From Muricoccus roseus (lineage in GTDB: Bacteria > Pseudomonadota > Alphaproteobacteria > Acetobacterales > Acetobacteraceae), in contig NZ_FQZF01000005.1 in NCBI RefSeq assembly GCF_900141905.1, forward strand, positions 159,188-223,187: a stretch of DNA of 64,000 bases, written 5' to 3'. How positions within the stretch are numbered: the stretch's first letter is position 1; the number at the start of each line of letters is the position of its first letter. A program made the position numbers and the translations under genes. This document shows, in pieces, positions 47,871-56,194 of this stretch. The notes under the pieces are model-generated. The model worked only from the letters and a program-made list of their open reading frames with translations, ran no database searches and had not been told where the DNA came from.

Positions 47871-47934
47871 CCGCCTGGCGCCAGGCGGGATTCGCGTGGC
47901 ACGGGGCCGGGATGATCCTTCCCCGCCCCGTGCC
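47871..47934. terminator. Paired hairpins between convergent truA and PEP-CTERM gene
   Basis: First, an 18-bp perfect palindrome CCGCCTGGCGCCAGGCGG (47871-47888) six bases past the truA stop. Second, 10-bp arms GGCACGGGGC / GCCCCGTGCC (47898-47907 with 47925-47934), eight bases from the convergent stop at 47943. It probably acts as a terminator in both directions. Confidence 0.6.
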
Positions 47935-47942
47935 CGCGGCCT

Positions 47943-48647
47943 TCAGGCGGCTTCGGTCCGCCGACGGCGGATGAAGCCGAGGCCGAGCAGGCCGGCCCCG
48001 AGCAGAGCCAGCGAGGCAGGCTCGGGCACCGCGACCTCCAGCACGGACGGGGCACCATTCTGCCGCCCGAAATAGAGGATGGTGGGGCCGCCGGCGGCCA
48101 GGGTCACGCTCTCCGTCACCTCGGAGGTCGGGCCCGAGGTGGTCGTGCCGATCCGCACGCCGCCCTGATAGACGCTCACGCCGTCATCATGGGTGATGGT
48201 CAGGATGGTGCCGGCGCTCAGGTTCCCCATGTCGATCGCGTAGAAGGACCCGTACTGGTAGTTGGCAGCACTGCCGCTCGAGGCGAGGAAGCTCGCCAGC
48301 GAGGTGAAGTCCGCGTTGGCCGGACCGCCGAGCGTGCCGGCGCCGCTATAGCCGCTGATCCCTGCCCCGCCATTGAAGAAGTCAGAGTTCAGGTCCCCGC
48401 TGCTGTTGTTGTTCTGCGGCGGGCCGACATTGAAGGCGAGGCTGCCCGTGTAGTTGAAGGTGGCGTTCACGGCGCTGCCGAAGTTGAAGCCCGGCGCTCC
48501 GGGCTCCGCGGAGAAGGACGCCCCGCCCTGGTTGGCCGTGTAGACGGTGAACCCGTAGGTCGGGGCCGCGCTCGCACCGCCCGTGAGGCCGGCGAGGACG
48601 GCGCATGCCGCGCCACCCGCCAGCAAGAGATTCCTCAACGTTGTCAT
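47943..48647 (-). CDS. PEP-CTERM sorting domain protein
   Basis: A 234-residue secreted protein. The signal peptide MTTLRNLLLAGGAACAVLAGLTGGASA is followed by a Gly/Ser/Asn-rich beta domain (NNNSSGDLNSDFFNGGAGISGYSGAG), a part with TILTITHDDGVSVYQGG, and the C-terminal sorting tag VPEPASLALLGAGLLGLGFIRRRR: Pro-Glu-Pro, membrane helix, Arg cluster. Exosortase cleaves such tags and attaches the protein outside the cell, usually with an exopolysaccharide/biofilm locus. No exosortase is in the window. ATG 48647 follows AGGAGGG. Function of the body is unknown. Confidence 0.9.
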   Translation of the reverse strand: MTTLRNLLLAGGAACAVLAGLTGGASAAPTYGFTVYTANQGGASFSAEPGAPGFNFGSAVNATFNYTGSLAFNVGPPQNNNSSGDLNSDFFNGGAGISGYSGAGTLGGPANADFTSLASFLASSGSAANYQYGSFYAIDMGNLSAGTILTITHDDGVSVYQGGVRIGTTTSGPTSEVTESVTLAAGGPTILYFGRQNGAPSVLEVAVPEPASLALLGAGLLGLGFIRRRRTEAA

Positions 48648-48790
48648 TGCTTTCCCTCCTTGGCGGGCAACCCGCCGCCAGTCAGGAGAGCAATTCCGGT
48701 GCCGCAATATTTTCGATGGAAGAACAGCGCGTTAGGGGCACGGCGTCCGGCGATGCGGCCGGGCCGTCAATGCCGGTGACACGGTGGGCT

Positions 48791-48812
48791 CAACCGCCCC
48801 GAGAGGCGGTTG
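48791..48812 (-). terminator. Hairpin downstream of the semialdehyde dehydrogenase gene
   Basis: Arms CAACCGCC and GGCGGTTG with a six-base loop, about 120 bp past the dehydrogenase stop on the minus strand and before the PEP-CTERM gene's promoter region. Confidence 0.45.
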
Positions 48813-48932
48813 GCCCGCGATCGCCCCGGGGGCGGCCCGCCCGGAACCTCCGAGGGACAGTCCGGGGCGCCGCGAGGGAGGCGCCGGCCGCGCGGGACAG
48901 GGCCCGCCCGGCCGGCCATTTCCGCCCTGGCG

Positions 48933-50372
48933 TTACAGCCCAGCCTGGGTGACGAACTTCGTCACCAGATAGGGCTCCAGCGCCTCGGAGCCGCCCTCGC
49001 TGCCATAGCCGCTGTCCTTCACGCCGCCGAAGGGCACTTCCGGCAGGGCCAGGCCGAGATGGTTGATGGTCATCATCCCCGTCTCGACGCTGGCGGCGAT
49101 GCGCTGGGCGGTGGTGGCCGAGCCGGTGAAGGCGTAGGCGGCCAGGCCGAAGGGCAGGCGGTTGGATTCCTGCACCACCTCGTCGAAATCGGAGAAGCGG
49201 TTCACCAGGGCGAGCGGGCCGAAGGGCTCCTCGTTCATGGCGCGGGCGTCGAGCGGCAGGTCGGAGATGACCGTCGGCTCGTAGAAATAGCCCTTGTTGC
49301 CGATGCGGTTGCCGCCCGCCTGCAGCTTGGCGCCGCGCTGCACGGCGTCCTGCACCAGGGTTTCGATGGTGGGCACGCGGCGGTCATTGGCGAGCGGGCC
49401 CATGGCCACCCCCTCGTCCATGCCGTTCCCGACCTTCAGCGACTTCGCATAGCTGGTGAAGGTATCCAGGAACTCGTCGAAGCTGCGTTCCTGCACGAGG
49501 AAGCGCGTCGGCGAGACGCAGACCTGGCCGGCGTTGCGGAACTTCGACACGGCGAGGGTCTTGGCGGCCTTCTGGATGTCGGCGTCGTCGAAGACGATGG
49601 CCGGGGCGTGGCCGCCCAACTCCATGGTGGCGCGCTTCATGTGCTGCCCGGCGAGGCCCGCGAGCATCTTGCCCACGGGGGTGGAGCCGGTGAAGGTGAT
49701 CTTGCGGATGGTCGGGTGCGGGATGAGGTAGGAGGAGATCTCCGCCGGCACGCCATAGACGAGGCCGATCACGCCCTTGGGGATGCCGGCATCGACGAAG
49801 GCGCGGATGAGCTCGGCGGGCGAGGCCGGGGTTTCCTCGGGCGCCTTGACGATGATGGAGTTGCCCGTGGCCAGCGCCGCGGAGAGCTTGCGGACGACCT
49901 GGTTGATCGGGAAGTTCCAGGGCGTGAAGGCCGCGACGGGACCGACGGGCTCACGCAGCACGAGCTGGTAGATGCCCTCGGCGCGCGCGGGGATGACGCG
50001 GCCATAGGCGCGGCGGCCTTCCTCGGCCATCCACTCGATGATGTCGGCGCCGGCCAGCGTCTCCATCTTCGCCTCGGGCAGCGGCTTGCCCTGCTCCGCC
50101 GTCATCATCGCGGCGATGGCATCGGCGCGGCTGCGGAGGATGTCGGCGGCGCGGCGCATGAGCTTGTAGCGCTCGAAGACCGAGGTCTTGCGCCAGATCG
50201 CGAAGCCCCGCTCGGCGGCTTCCAGCGCCTCGTCGAGATCGACCTTCCCGGCATGGGCGACGGTGCCGATGACCTCTTCCGTCGCGGGGTTGATGACCTC
50301 GATCACCTTGCCGGAGCGCGCGTCGCGCCACTCGCCGTCGATATGCAGCTGGACTTTCGGGTAGTTGGCCAT
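48933..50372 (-). CDS. NAD(P)-dependent aldehyde dehydrogenase, succinate-semialdehyde dehydrogenase-like
   Basis: A 479-residue ALDH-superfamily enzyme. The opening [30 protein letters not shown], the NAD site [28 protein letters not shown], the catalytic Glu in TMELGGHAP, the catalytic Cys in [12 protein letters not shown] and the end [13 protein letters not shown] are all intact. Overall it resembles GabD-type succinate-semialdehyde dehydrogenases. It lies 17 bp behind the TPP decarboxylase gene on one transcript and close to divergent gabT, which supports a semialdehyde substrate. Confidence 0.88.
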   Translation of the reverse strand: MANYPKVQLHIDGEWRDARSGKVIEVINPATEEVIGTVAHAGKVDLDEALEAAERGFAIWRKTSVFERYKLMRRAADILRSRADAIAAMMTAEQGKPLPEAKMETLAGADIIEWMAEEGRRAYGRVIPARAEGIYQLVLREPVGPVAAFTPWNFPINQVVRKLSAALATGNSIIVKAPEETPASPAELIRAFVDAGIPKGVIGLVYGVPAEISSYLIPHPTIRKITFTGSTPVGKMLAGLAGQHMKRATMELGGHAPAIVFDDADIQKAAKTLAVSKFRNAGQVCVSPTRFLVQERSFDEFLDTFTSYAKSLKVGNGMDEGVAMGPLANDRRVPTIETLVQDAVQRGAKLQAGGNRIGNKGYFYEPTVISDLPLDARAMNEEPFGPLALVNRFSDFDEVVQESNRLPFGLAAYAFTGSATTAQRIAASVETGMMTINHLGLALPEVPFGGVKDSGYGSEGGSEALEPYLVTKFVTQAGL

Positions 50373-50389
50373 GGTTCTGCGGGTCTCCG

Positions 50390-51937
50390 TCAGACGACGA
50401 GTTCGATGAGGAAGGGGCCGGTCCGGCTCACGCTCTGCGAGAGAAGGTCGCCCAGCGTGTCGAGGCTTTCGGCGCGCGCGGCCTCCACCCCCATGCCTTC
50501 GGCGAGCTTCACCCAGTTGAGGTCCGGATTGCCCAGATCAAGCATGTTCATCGCGGTCGGGCCGGGATTGGCGCCGACGCCGGCGTATTCGCCGATGAGG
50601 ATCTGGTACTTGCGGTTGGAGATGATGATGGTCGTGACCGGCAGCTTCTCGCGCGCCTGGGTCCAGAGGGACTGGAGCGAGTACATGGCCGAGCCGTCCG
50701 CCTGAAGGCTGATGACGCGGCGCTGGCCGCCGGAGCCGATGGCGGCGCCGGTGGCCACCGGCATGCCGTCGCCGATCGCGCCGCCGGTCAGCTGCAGCCA
50801 GTCATGCGCCGGGGCGGTGTGGGTCTCGGGGTAGAAGCCCCGGCCGTAGGAGACGCTTTCGTCGGAGATGATGGCGTTGTCCGGCATCAGCGCCGCGACG
50901 GTGCGGGCCAGGCCTTCCGGCGAGGGGGCGCCGCGCACGGGCTCGGGGCGCGGGCCGGGGTCGGGGATGGCGGCCTGGGGGGCGCCCAGCTCGTCCGCCA
51001 GGGCCTGGAGGGCGGCTTCCGCATCCTGCTCGTAGCGGCTGAGGACATGGACCTGGGCGGCGGGGTTGTAGTGGATGGAGGGCTTGCCGGGATAGGCGAA
51101 GAAGCCGACCGGGGCCTTGGCGTTCACCAGGATCAGGTGCTCGTAGGGGGCGAGGGTCTTGATCGCGAGGTCGGCGACATAGGGCACGCGCTCGAGCTGC
51201 GGACGGCCACGGCCGCGGGCGACGCGGGCATTGGACATCTCGCCCAGCAGCTTGGCGCCGGTGGCCTGGGTGATGCGGTAGGCGAGCGCCTGCCCGTTCT
51301 CCCGCAGGGCCGGGCCGCCGATGAGGACGAGGACGTTCTTCTTCTCGCGCAAGATGCGGGCGGCGTTGCGCACGGCATGCGGGTCCGGCGCCTGGGCCGG
51401 GGGCACGGGGAGCGGCTCGGCCACGACGCCGCCTTCGTCCCAGGAGGCGTCGGAGGGAAGGATCAGCGTGGCGATCCCGCCCGGCGCGGTGCGCGCGGCC
51501 TGGACGGCCACGGCGCCGTCGCGGCCGACATCGGCCGAGGCGGTGCTGGTGCGGACCCAGGCGGAGACCGGGCGGGCCCAGCCCTCGGTGTCGGCGGTCA
51601 GCTGGGCGTCATAGGGGCGGTGATAGGTCGCCTGGTCGCCCACGATGTTGACGATGCCGCTGCGGGCGCGGCGGGCGTTGTGCAGGTTGCCCAGCCCGTT
51701 GGCGAGGCCTGGGCCGCAATGCAGCAGGGTGCAGGCCGGCTTGCCCGCCATGCGGAAATAGCCGTCCGCCATGCCGGTGACGACGTTCTCCTGCAGGCCG
51801 AGGACGCAGCGCATGCCCGGGATCTGGTCCAGGGCCGCGACGAAATGCATCTCGCTCGTGCCCGGATTCGCGAAGCAGGTGTCCACCCCCGACTTCAGCA
51901 GCGTGTGGACGAGACTGTGGGCACCGTTCACGGACAT
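50390..51937 (-). CDS. ThDP-dependent 2-oxoacid decarboxylase-like enzyme (acetolactate synthase / benzoylformate decarboxylase group)
   Basis: A 515-residue ThDP enzyme, shorter than and distinct from the one at 21266. PYR domain: [30 protein letters not shown] and [19 protein letters not shown] with the cofactor-activating Glu. PP domain: [17 protein letters not shown] and [37 protein letters not shown]. Its N-terminal style is closer to benzoylformate decarboxylase than to biosynthetic acetolactate synthase, and no ilvN is present. GGGAG precedes ATG 51937. Operon with the semialdehyde dehydrogenase suggests it makes the aldehyde that enzyme oxidises. The substrate is not shown by the sequence. 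Confidence 0.82.
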   Translation of the reverse strand: MSVNGAHSLVHTLLKSGVDTCFANPGTSEMHFVAALDQIPGMRCVLGLQENVVTGMADGYFRMAGKPACTLLHCGPGLANGLGNLHNARRARSGIVNIVGDQATYHRPYDAQLTADTEGWARPVSAWVRTSTASADVGRDGAVAVQAARTAPGGIATLILPSDASWDEGGVVAEPLPVPPAQAPDPHAVRNAARILREKKNVLVLIGGPALRENGQALAYRITQATGAKLLGEMSNARVARGRGRPQLERVPYVADLAIKTLAPYEHLILVNAKAPVGFFAYPGKPSIHYNPAAQVHVLSRYEQDAEAALQALADELGAPQAAIPDPGPRPEPVRGAPSPEGLARTVAALMPDNAIISDESVSYGRGFYPETHTAPAHDWLQLTGGAIGDGMPVATGAAIGSGGQRRVISLQADGSAMYSLQSLWTQAREKLPVTTIIISNRKYQILIGEYAGVGANPGPTAMNMLDLGNPDLNWVKLAEGMGVEAARAESLDTLGDLLSQSVSRTGPFLIELVV

Positions 51938-52160
51938 CGACTCCCTGGGACGAAGGCGGCGCAAGTTGCGCGCGGCGGCGGCCCGCCGCAAGGCCGGGCG
52001 CCCCTCACCGCCGCGCGAGCCCGGGCGGCGGAACGGAGCGGCCGGGATGCCGCGTTCTCGCCTGGAATACGGGAGAAAATTGCGGGGCGGGCGGCACCTC
52101 AGCCTTGCCCCCGAGGCGCGGCCGGCGCAATTTCCGGGCACTGCGAGGGACATTGTATCC

Positions 52161-53510
52161 ATGGGCACCACCATCTCCGGCGAAACCACGGCTCCCATCG
52201 AGGAGGGTCCGACCAACGCCGCCCTGCAGGCGCGCCGCGAGGCGGCGGTGCCGCGCGGCCTGGGCATCTCCCTGCCGGTCTTCGCCGCGAAGGCGCAGGG
52301 CTCCGAGGTGACGGATGTCGAGGGCAAGCGCTACATCGACTTCGGCGGCGGCATCGCCGTGCTCAACACCGGCCACCTGCACCCGAAGGTGAAGGCGGCC
52401 GTGCAGGCGCAGCTGGAGAACTTCTCCCACACCTGCATCCAGGTGACGCCCTATGAGAGCTACATCCGGCTGGCGGAGCGGCTGAACGCCATCGCGCCCG
52501 TGCGCGGCCCGGCCAAGACCATCTTCCTGACCACCGGCGCAGAGGCGGTGGAGAACGCGGTGAAGATCGCCCGCGCCCATACGGGCCGCCCGGGCGTGAT
52601 CGCCTTCTCCGGCGCCTTCCATGGCCGCACGCTGCTGGGCATGGCGCTGACCGGCAAGGTGGTGCCGTACAAGGTGGGCTTCGGCCCGATGCCGGCCGAT
52701 ATCTACCACCTGCCCTTCCCCGTGGCCTATCACGGCAAGGAGGTGGCGGACACGCTGGAAGCCATCGAGACGCTGTTCAAGTCCGACATCGACCCGAACC
52801 GCATCGCCGCCTTCATCATCGAGCCCGTACAGGGCGAGGGTGGGTTCTACCAGGCGCAGCCGGAGCTGATGCAGGGGCTGCGCGCCATCGCCGACAAGTA
52901 CGGCATCCTGCTGATCGCGGATGAGGTGCAGACCGGCTTCGCCCGCACGGGCAAGATGTTCGCGATGGAGCATACCGGCGTGAAGGCCGACCTCGTCACC
53001 ATGGCGAAGTCCCTGGCCGGCGGTTTCCCGCTCTCGGCGGTGGCCGGCACGGCCGCCATCATGGACGCGCCGAATGTGGGCGGGCTGGGCGGCACCTATG
53101 GCGGCTCGCCGCTGGGCTGCGCGGCGGGCAACGCGGTGCTGGACGTGATCGAGGAGGAGGGCCTCATCGAGCGCGCCAATGTCATCGGCGACCTGCTGGT
53201 GCAGCGCATCAAGGAGCTGCAGGCGAGCAACACGCTGACCGGCATCATCGGCGACATCCGCCAGGTTGGCGGCATGGTGGCGATGGAGCTGGTGGCCGAT
53301 GGCGACGCCAGCAAGCCGGACCCGGACCTGACGCGCGCGCTGGTGGCGCGGGCCGCCGAGAAGGGGCTGATCCTTCTCTCCTGCGGCGTGCGCGCCAATG
53401 TCATCCGCTTCCTCTGCCCGCTGACCACCTCCGACGCGCTGGTGAACGAGGGCATGGACAAGCTGGCCGAGGCGCTGCGCGAATGCGTGGCGGAGCGCGC
53501 CGCGCACTGA
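52161..53510 (+). CDS. gabT: 4-aminobutyrate aminotransferase
   Basis: A 449-residue class III PLP aminotransferase that converts GABA and 2-oxoglutarate to succinic semialdehyde and glutamate. Motifs: YIDFGGGIAVLNTGHLHPKV, FLTTGAEAVENAVKIAR, FSGAFHGRTLLGMALTGKV, IIEPVQGEGGFYQAQP, the cofactor Asp in LIADEVQTGFARTGKMFA and the Schiff-base Lys in TMAKSLAGGFPLSAV. The VQGEGGF and GGTYGGSPLGCAAG stretches are GabT-like. ATG 52161 fits family length; the frame is open far upstream. It is divergent from the TPP decarboxylase/semialdehyde dehydrogenase pair. Confidence 0.92.
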   Translation: MGTTISGETTAPIEEGPTNAALQARREAAVPRGLGISLPVFAAKAQGSEVTDVEGKRYIDFGGGIAVLNTGHLHPKVKAAVQAQLENFSHTCIQVTPYESYIRLAERLNAIAPVRGPAKTIFLTTGAEAVENAVKIARAHTGRPGVIAFSGAFHGRTLLGMALTGKVVPYKVGFGPMPADIYHLPFPVAYHGKEVADTLEAIETLFKSDIDPNRIAAFIIEPVQGEGGFYQAQPELMQGLRAIADKYGILLIADEVQTGFARTGKMFAMEHTGVKADLVTMAKSLAGGFPLSAVAGTAAIMDAPNVGGLGGTYGGSPLGCAAGNAVLDVIEEEGLIERANVIGDLLVQRIKELQASNTLTGIIGDIRQVGGMVAMELVADGDASKPDPDLTRALVARAAEKGLILLSCGVRANVIRFLCPLTTSDALVNEGMDKLAEALRECVAERAAH

Positions 53511-53521
53511 AGGCTGCGGGC

Positions 53522-53920
53522 GTGAAGGAGGATATCCGCAGGGCGCTCCTGTTCGGCGCGCCCTGCGGGGCCGTTTCGGTCATCGTCTTCCGCGATTCGA
53601 CGCTGTTCCTGCTGCATCATCTGTTCAAGGTGATGCCGCTGGCGGCCTATGTGCAGACGATCGGGCCCTATGGGCTGCCCTACATCTGGTGGTTCTGCCT
53701 GCTGGGCGCGGCGGGCGGCTTCATCATCGGGCTGGCGCTGCGCTGGCTGCCCGTTCCGGACCTGCTCACCGGTGCGGTGCTGGGCGTGGGCGCGGCCTAC
53801 CTGGTGCCGCAATATCTGCCGCGCGGCACGCCGCCCTGGGTGCTGCCGCTGATCGGCGCGGCCTGGGGCTGGGGCGCGGTCTTCCTCATGCGGCCGCTCT
53901 CCCTGCGTGGACGCTCCTGA
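53522..53920 (+). CDS. Small integral membrane protein of unknown function
   Basis: A 132-residue protein with about four hydrophobic segments (LLFGAPCGAVSVIVF, GLPYIWWFCLLGAAGGFIIGLAL, LLTGAVLGVGAAYLVP, WVLPLIGAAWGWGAVFLM). No family recognised. Start GTG 53522 lies 11 bases after the gabT stop, with AAGG in the gap; a strong AAGGAGG falls just inside the frame but has no start codon at the right distance after it. It ends by overlapping mobA by 14 bases, so it appears to be in a gabT-unknown-mobA transcript. Confidence 0.7.
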   Translation: MKEDIRRALLFGAPCGAVSVIVFRDSTLFLLHHLFKVMPLAAYVQTIGPYGLPYIWWFCLLGAAGGFIIGLALRWLPVPDLLTGAVLGVGAAYLVPQYLPRGTPPWVLPLIGAAWGWGAVFLMRPLSLRGRS

Positions 53921-54500
53921 TCCCTCCATCCTGGGCGTGGTGCTGGCCGGCGGGCTGGCGCGGCGCATGGGAGGCGGGGACAAGACGCTCCTGCCGCTGA
54001 AGGGGCGGCCCATGCTGTCCATTCTGATGGAACGGCTGGCGCCGCAGGTCTCCGCCCTGGCGATCAGCGCCAATGGCGACCCCGCGCGCTTCGCGGGGGC
54101 GGCGCCGGGGGTGGCGGTGCTGGCCGATCCCCTGCCCGGCTTTCCCGGGCCGCTGGCCGGCATCCTGGCGGGGATGGACCACGCGGCCTCGCTCGGGATG
54201 GGCTGGGTGCTTTCCGTGCCCGGGGATACGCCGCTGATCCCGCCGGACCTCGCCTCCAGGCTCCGCGGCGCGGCGGCGCCGGTGGCCTGCGCGGCCTCGG
54301 CGGGGCGGGTGCACCCGCCCGTGGCTCTGCTGCCCGTCTCGCTCAGGGGGGACCTGCGGGACTCGGTCGTGGCGGGCGAGGGAAAGGTGAGCCGCTGGAT
54401 GGGGCGGCATGGCTGCGCGGTGGTGGAATGGGCGGGTGACCCCTTCCTCAATGCGAACACGCCGGAGGAGCTGGCGGCGCTGGAGCGGGCCCTGGGCTGA
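53907..54500 (+). CDS. mobA: Molybdenum cofactor guanylyltransferase
   Basis: A 197-residue nucleotidyltransferase that attaches GMP to molybdopterin to form the MGD/bis-MGD cofactor. The N-terminal GTP motif GVVLAGGLARRMGGGDKTLLPLKGRPML, the Mg-binding SVPGDTPLIPPDLA and the late PFLNANTPEEL are diagnostic. GTG 53907 is the start and overlaps the preceding membrane-protein gene by 14 bases. It is convergent with mobB, unlike the mobAB operon of enterobacteria. Confidence 0.93.
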   Translation: MDAPDPSILGVVLAGGLARRMGGGDKTLLPLKGRPMLSILMERLAPQVSALAISANGDPARFAGAAPGVAVLADPLPGFPGPLAGILAGMDHAASLGMGWVLSVPGDTPLIPPDLASRLRGAAAPVACAASAGRVHPPVALLPVSLRGDLRDSVVAGEGKVSRWMGRHGCAVVEWAGDPFLNANTPEELAALERALG

Positions 54501-54507
54501 GCGGGCG

Positions 54508-54526
54508 GCCCGGACCGGAGCCGGGC
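54508..54526. terminator. Hairpin between convergent mobA and mobB
   Basis: GCCCGG / CCGGGC arms with a seven-base loop fill most of the 26-bp gap between the two stop codons. No T run. Confidence 0.4.
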
Positions 54527-55027
54527 TCAGCCCTTCCAGAGAGTGGCGTGTTCGAGCGCCAGCGCGCCGATCGCGGGGATGTCGTCCAGCGCCACATGGG
54601 GAAGTGGGCCGGGGGGCGGGATGTCGGAGGCGACGGCGCGGATGGCCGGGTCTTCCGGGTGCAGCCAGGGCTTTCCGTTGGCGGCGCGGTGCACCTCGAT
54701 CTTCGGGTGGGGGTCGCGCTTGAAGCCCTCCACGATGACGAGATCGACCGGGGCGAGATGGGCGAGGAGTTCGGGTAGGCCCGGTTCCGGGGCGCCGCGC
54801 AGCTCCGTCATCAGCGCCCAGCGTTGGGCGGAGGAGACGAGGACCTGGGAGGCGCCGGCCTCGCGGTGGGTGTGGCTGTCCTTGCCGGGCTTGTCCACGT
54901 CGAAGGCGTGGTGGGCGTGCTTGATGGTGGAGACGGTGACGCCCCGCTTCCTCAGCCAGGGGATGAGCGCGGCGAGAAGCGTCGTCTTGCCCGCGCCGCT
55001 CCAGCCGGCGAGGCCGATCACGCGCAT
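54527..55027 (-). CDS. mobB: Molybdopterin-guanine dinucleotide biosynthesis adaptor MobB
   Basis: A 166-residue GTP-binding P-loop protein. The start is MRVIGLAGWSGAGKTTLLAALIPWLRKRG with Walker A GWSGAGKTT. It is followed by VSTIKHAHHAFDVDKPGKDSHTHREAGASQVLVSS, the MobB signature, and VDLVIVEGFKRDPHPKIEVHR. It assists MobA in delivering GTP or cofactor, though it is dispensable in E. coli. ATG 55027 matches the family. It faces mobA tail-to-tail and is divergent from the oxidoreductase gene at 55165. Confidence 0.93.
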   Translation of the reverse strand: MRVIGLAGWSGAGKTTLLAALIPWLRKRGVTVSTIKHAHHAFDVDKPGKDSHTHREAGASQVLVSSAQRWALMTELRGAPEPGLPELLAHLAPVDLVIVEGFKRDPHPKIEVHRAANGKPWLHPEDPAIRAVASDIPPPGPLPHVALDDIPAIGALALEHATLWKG

Positions 55028-55164
55028 GGTGGGATTCTCCCGCGAGGGGTGGGGACGGCAGCCCTGGTCATGGCGCAGGGCTGTAGCGCCGGGGGGCGTG
55101 CGGCGCCAGCCGTGACCCGCCCGGCCATTGGTGCCAGCCTGCGGTGGAAATGAGGAGACCGGCC

Positions 55165-56166
55165 ATGGCCGAGAGCAATCTGCGCGTCCTGCTTCGCGCC
55201 CGCCCCGAGGGCGCGGTGGAGCATGGGCATTTCGAGCTGCGGGAGGAGGCCCTCCCCTCCCCTCGCCCGGGCGAGGCGCTGCTGCGGAACCGCTTCCTCT
55301 CGCTGGACCCCTATATGCGCGGGCGGATGAGCGCGGCGAAGTCCTACTCGGCCCCGGTGGAGCTGGGCGCGGTAATGGAGGGGCAGGCGGTCGCGCAGGT
55401 GGTGGAGGACCCGACGGGGCGCTTCCGGGCCGGGGACTGGGTGCTGGGCGGCCAGGGATGGCAGCGCTTCTCGGCCGTGCCGGCGGGGCAGCTCCGCAAG
55501 CTCGACCCCGATGCGGCGCCGGTGACGACGGCACTGGGGGTGCTGGGCATGCCGGGCACCACGGCCTGGGTGGGGGTGACGGAAATCGCGCCGCCGCGCC
55601 CGGGAGAGACTTTCGTGGTCTCGGCCGCGTCGGGCGCCGTGGGCGGGGTGGCCGGGCAGATCGCGCGCCGGATGGGGGCGAAGGTGGTCGGCATCGCCGG
55701 CGGGGCGGAGAAATGCGCCTTCGTGCGGGAGGAGCTGGGCTTTCCGGTTTGCGTGGACCACCGCGCGCCGCATTTCGCCGAGCAGCTCGCCGCCGCCTGC
55801 CCGGATGGAATCGATGGCTATTTCGAGAATGTCGGCGGGGCGGTGCAGCGCGCCGTGTGGCCGCTGCTGAATGATTTCGCGCGGGTGGCCTTCTGCGGCA
55901 TGGTGGCGGAATACAACGACGCCGAGCCCGCGCCGGGGCCGAACCTGATGCAGGTGGTGCGGAAGCGGCTGAAGCTGCAGGGCTTCATCGTGCGCGACCA
56001 TCCCCGCGCCTTCGCCGACTGGCCGCGCATCGGTGGCGCCTGGCTGCGCGAGGGTGCGCTGAAGTACCGCGAGGACGTGGTGCGCGGGCTGGAGAACGCG
56101 CCGGAGGCCTTCATCGGGCTGCTGGCCGGGAAGAACTTCGGGAAGCTGATCATCGAGGTGACCTGA
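55165..56166 (+). CDS. NADP-dependent MDR oxidoreductase (zinc-independent, prostaglandin/leukotriene reductase-like)
   Basis: A 333-residue medium-chain reductase. The N-domain has RNRFLSLDPYMRGRMSAAKSYSAPVELGAVMEGQAVAQVVE, the mark of the double-bond reductase/YncB-CurA group, and the nucleotide motif is VVSAASGAVGGVAGQIARRMGAKVVGIAGG. The region DGIDGYFENVGGAVQRAVWPLLN is also typical. No zinc-binding residues are present. These enzymes reduce alpha,beta-unsaturated carbonyls with NADPH. AGGAG lies seven bases before ATG 55165. It is followed by the M20 amidohydrolase 28 bp later. Confidence 0.9.
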   Translation: MAESNLRVLLRARPEGAVEHGHFELREEALPSPRPGEALLRNRFLSLDPYMRGRMSAAKSYSAPVELGAVMEGQAVAQVVEDPTGRFRAGDWVLGGQGWQRFSAVPAGQLRKLDPDAAPVTTALGVLGMPGTTAWVGVTEIAPPRPGETFVVSAASGAVGGVAGQIARRMGAKVVGIAGGAEKCAFVREELGFPVCVDHRAPHFAEQLAAACPDGIDGYFENVGGAVQRAVWPLLNDFARVAFCGMVAEYNDAEPAPGPNLMQVVRKRLKLQGFIVRDHPRAFADWPRIGGAWLREGALKYREDVVRGLENAPEAFIGLLAGKNFGKLIIEVT

Positions 56167-56194
56167 CCTGTTCCTGGGGGTAGAAGGCCGCGCC

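Noticed and set aside
48810..50705. Plus-strand 631-codon frame opposite the semialdehyde dehydrogenase
   Set aside because: Antisense to an intact aldehyde dehydrogenase; no recognisable domains.
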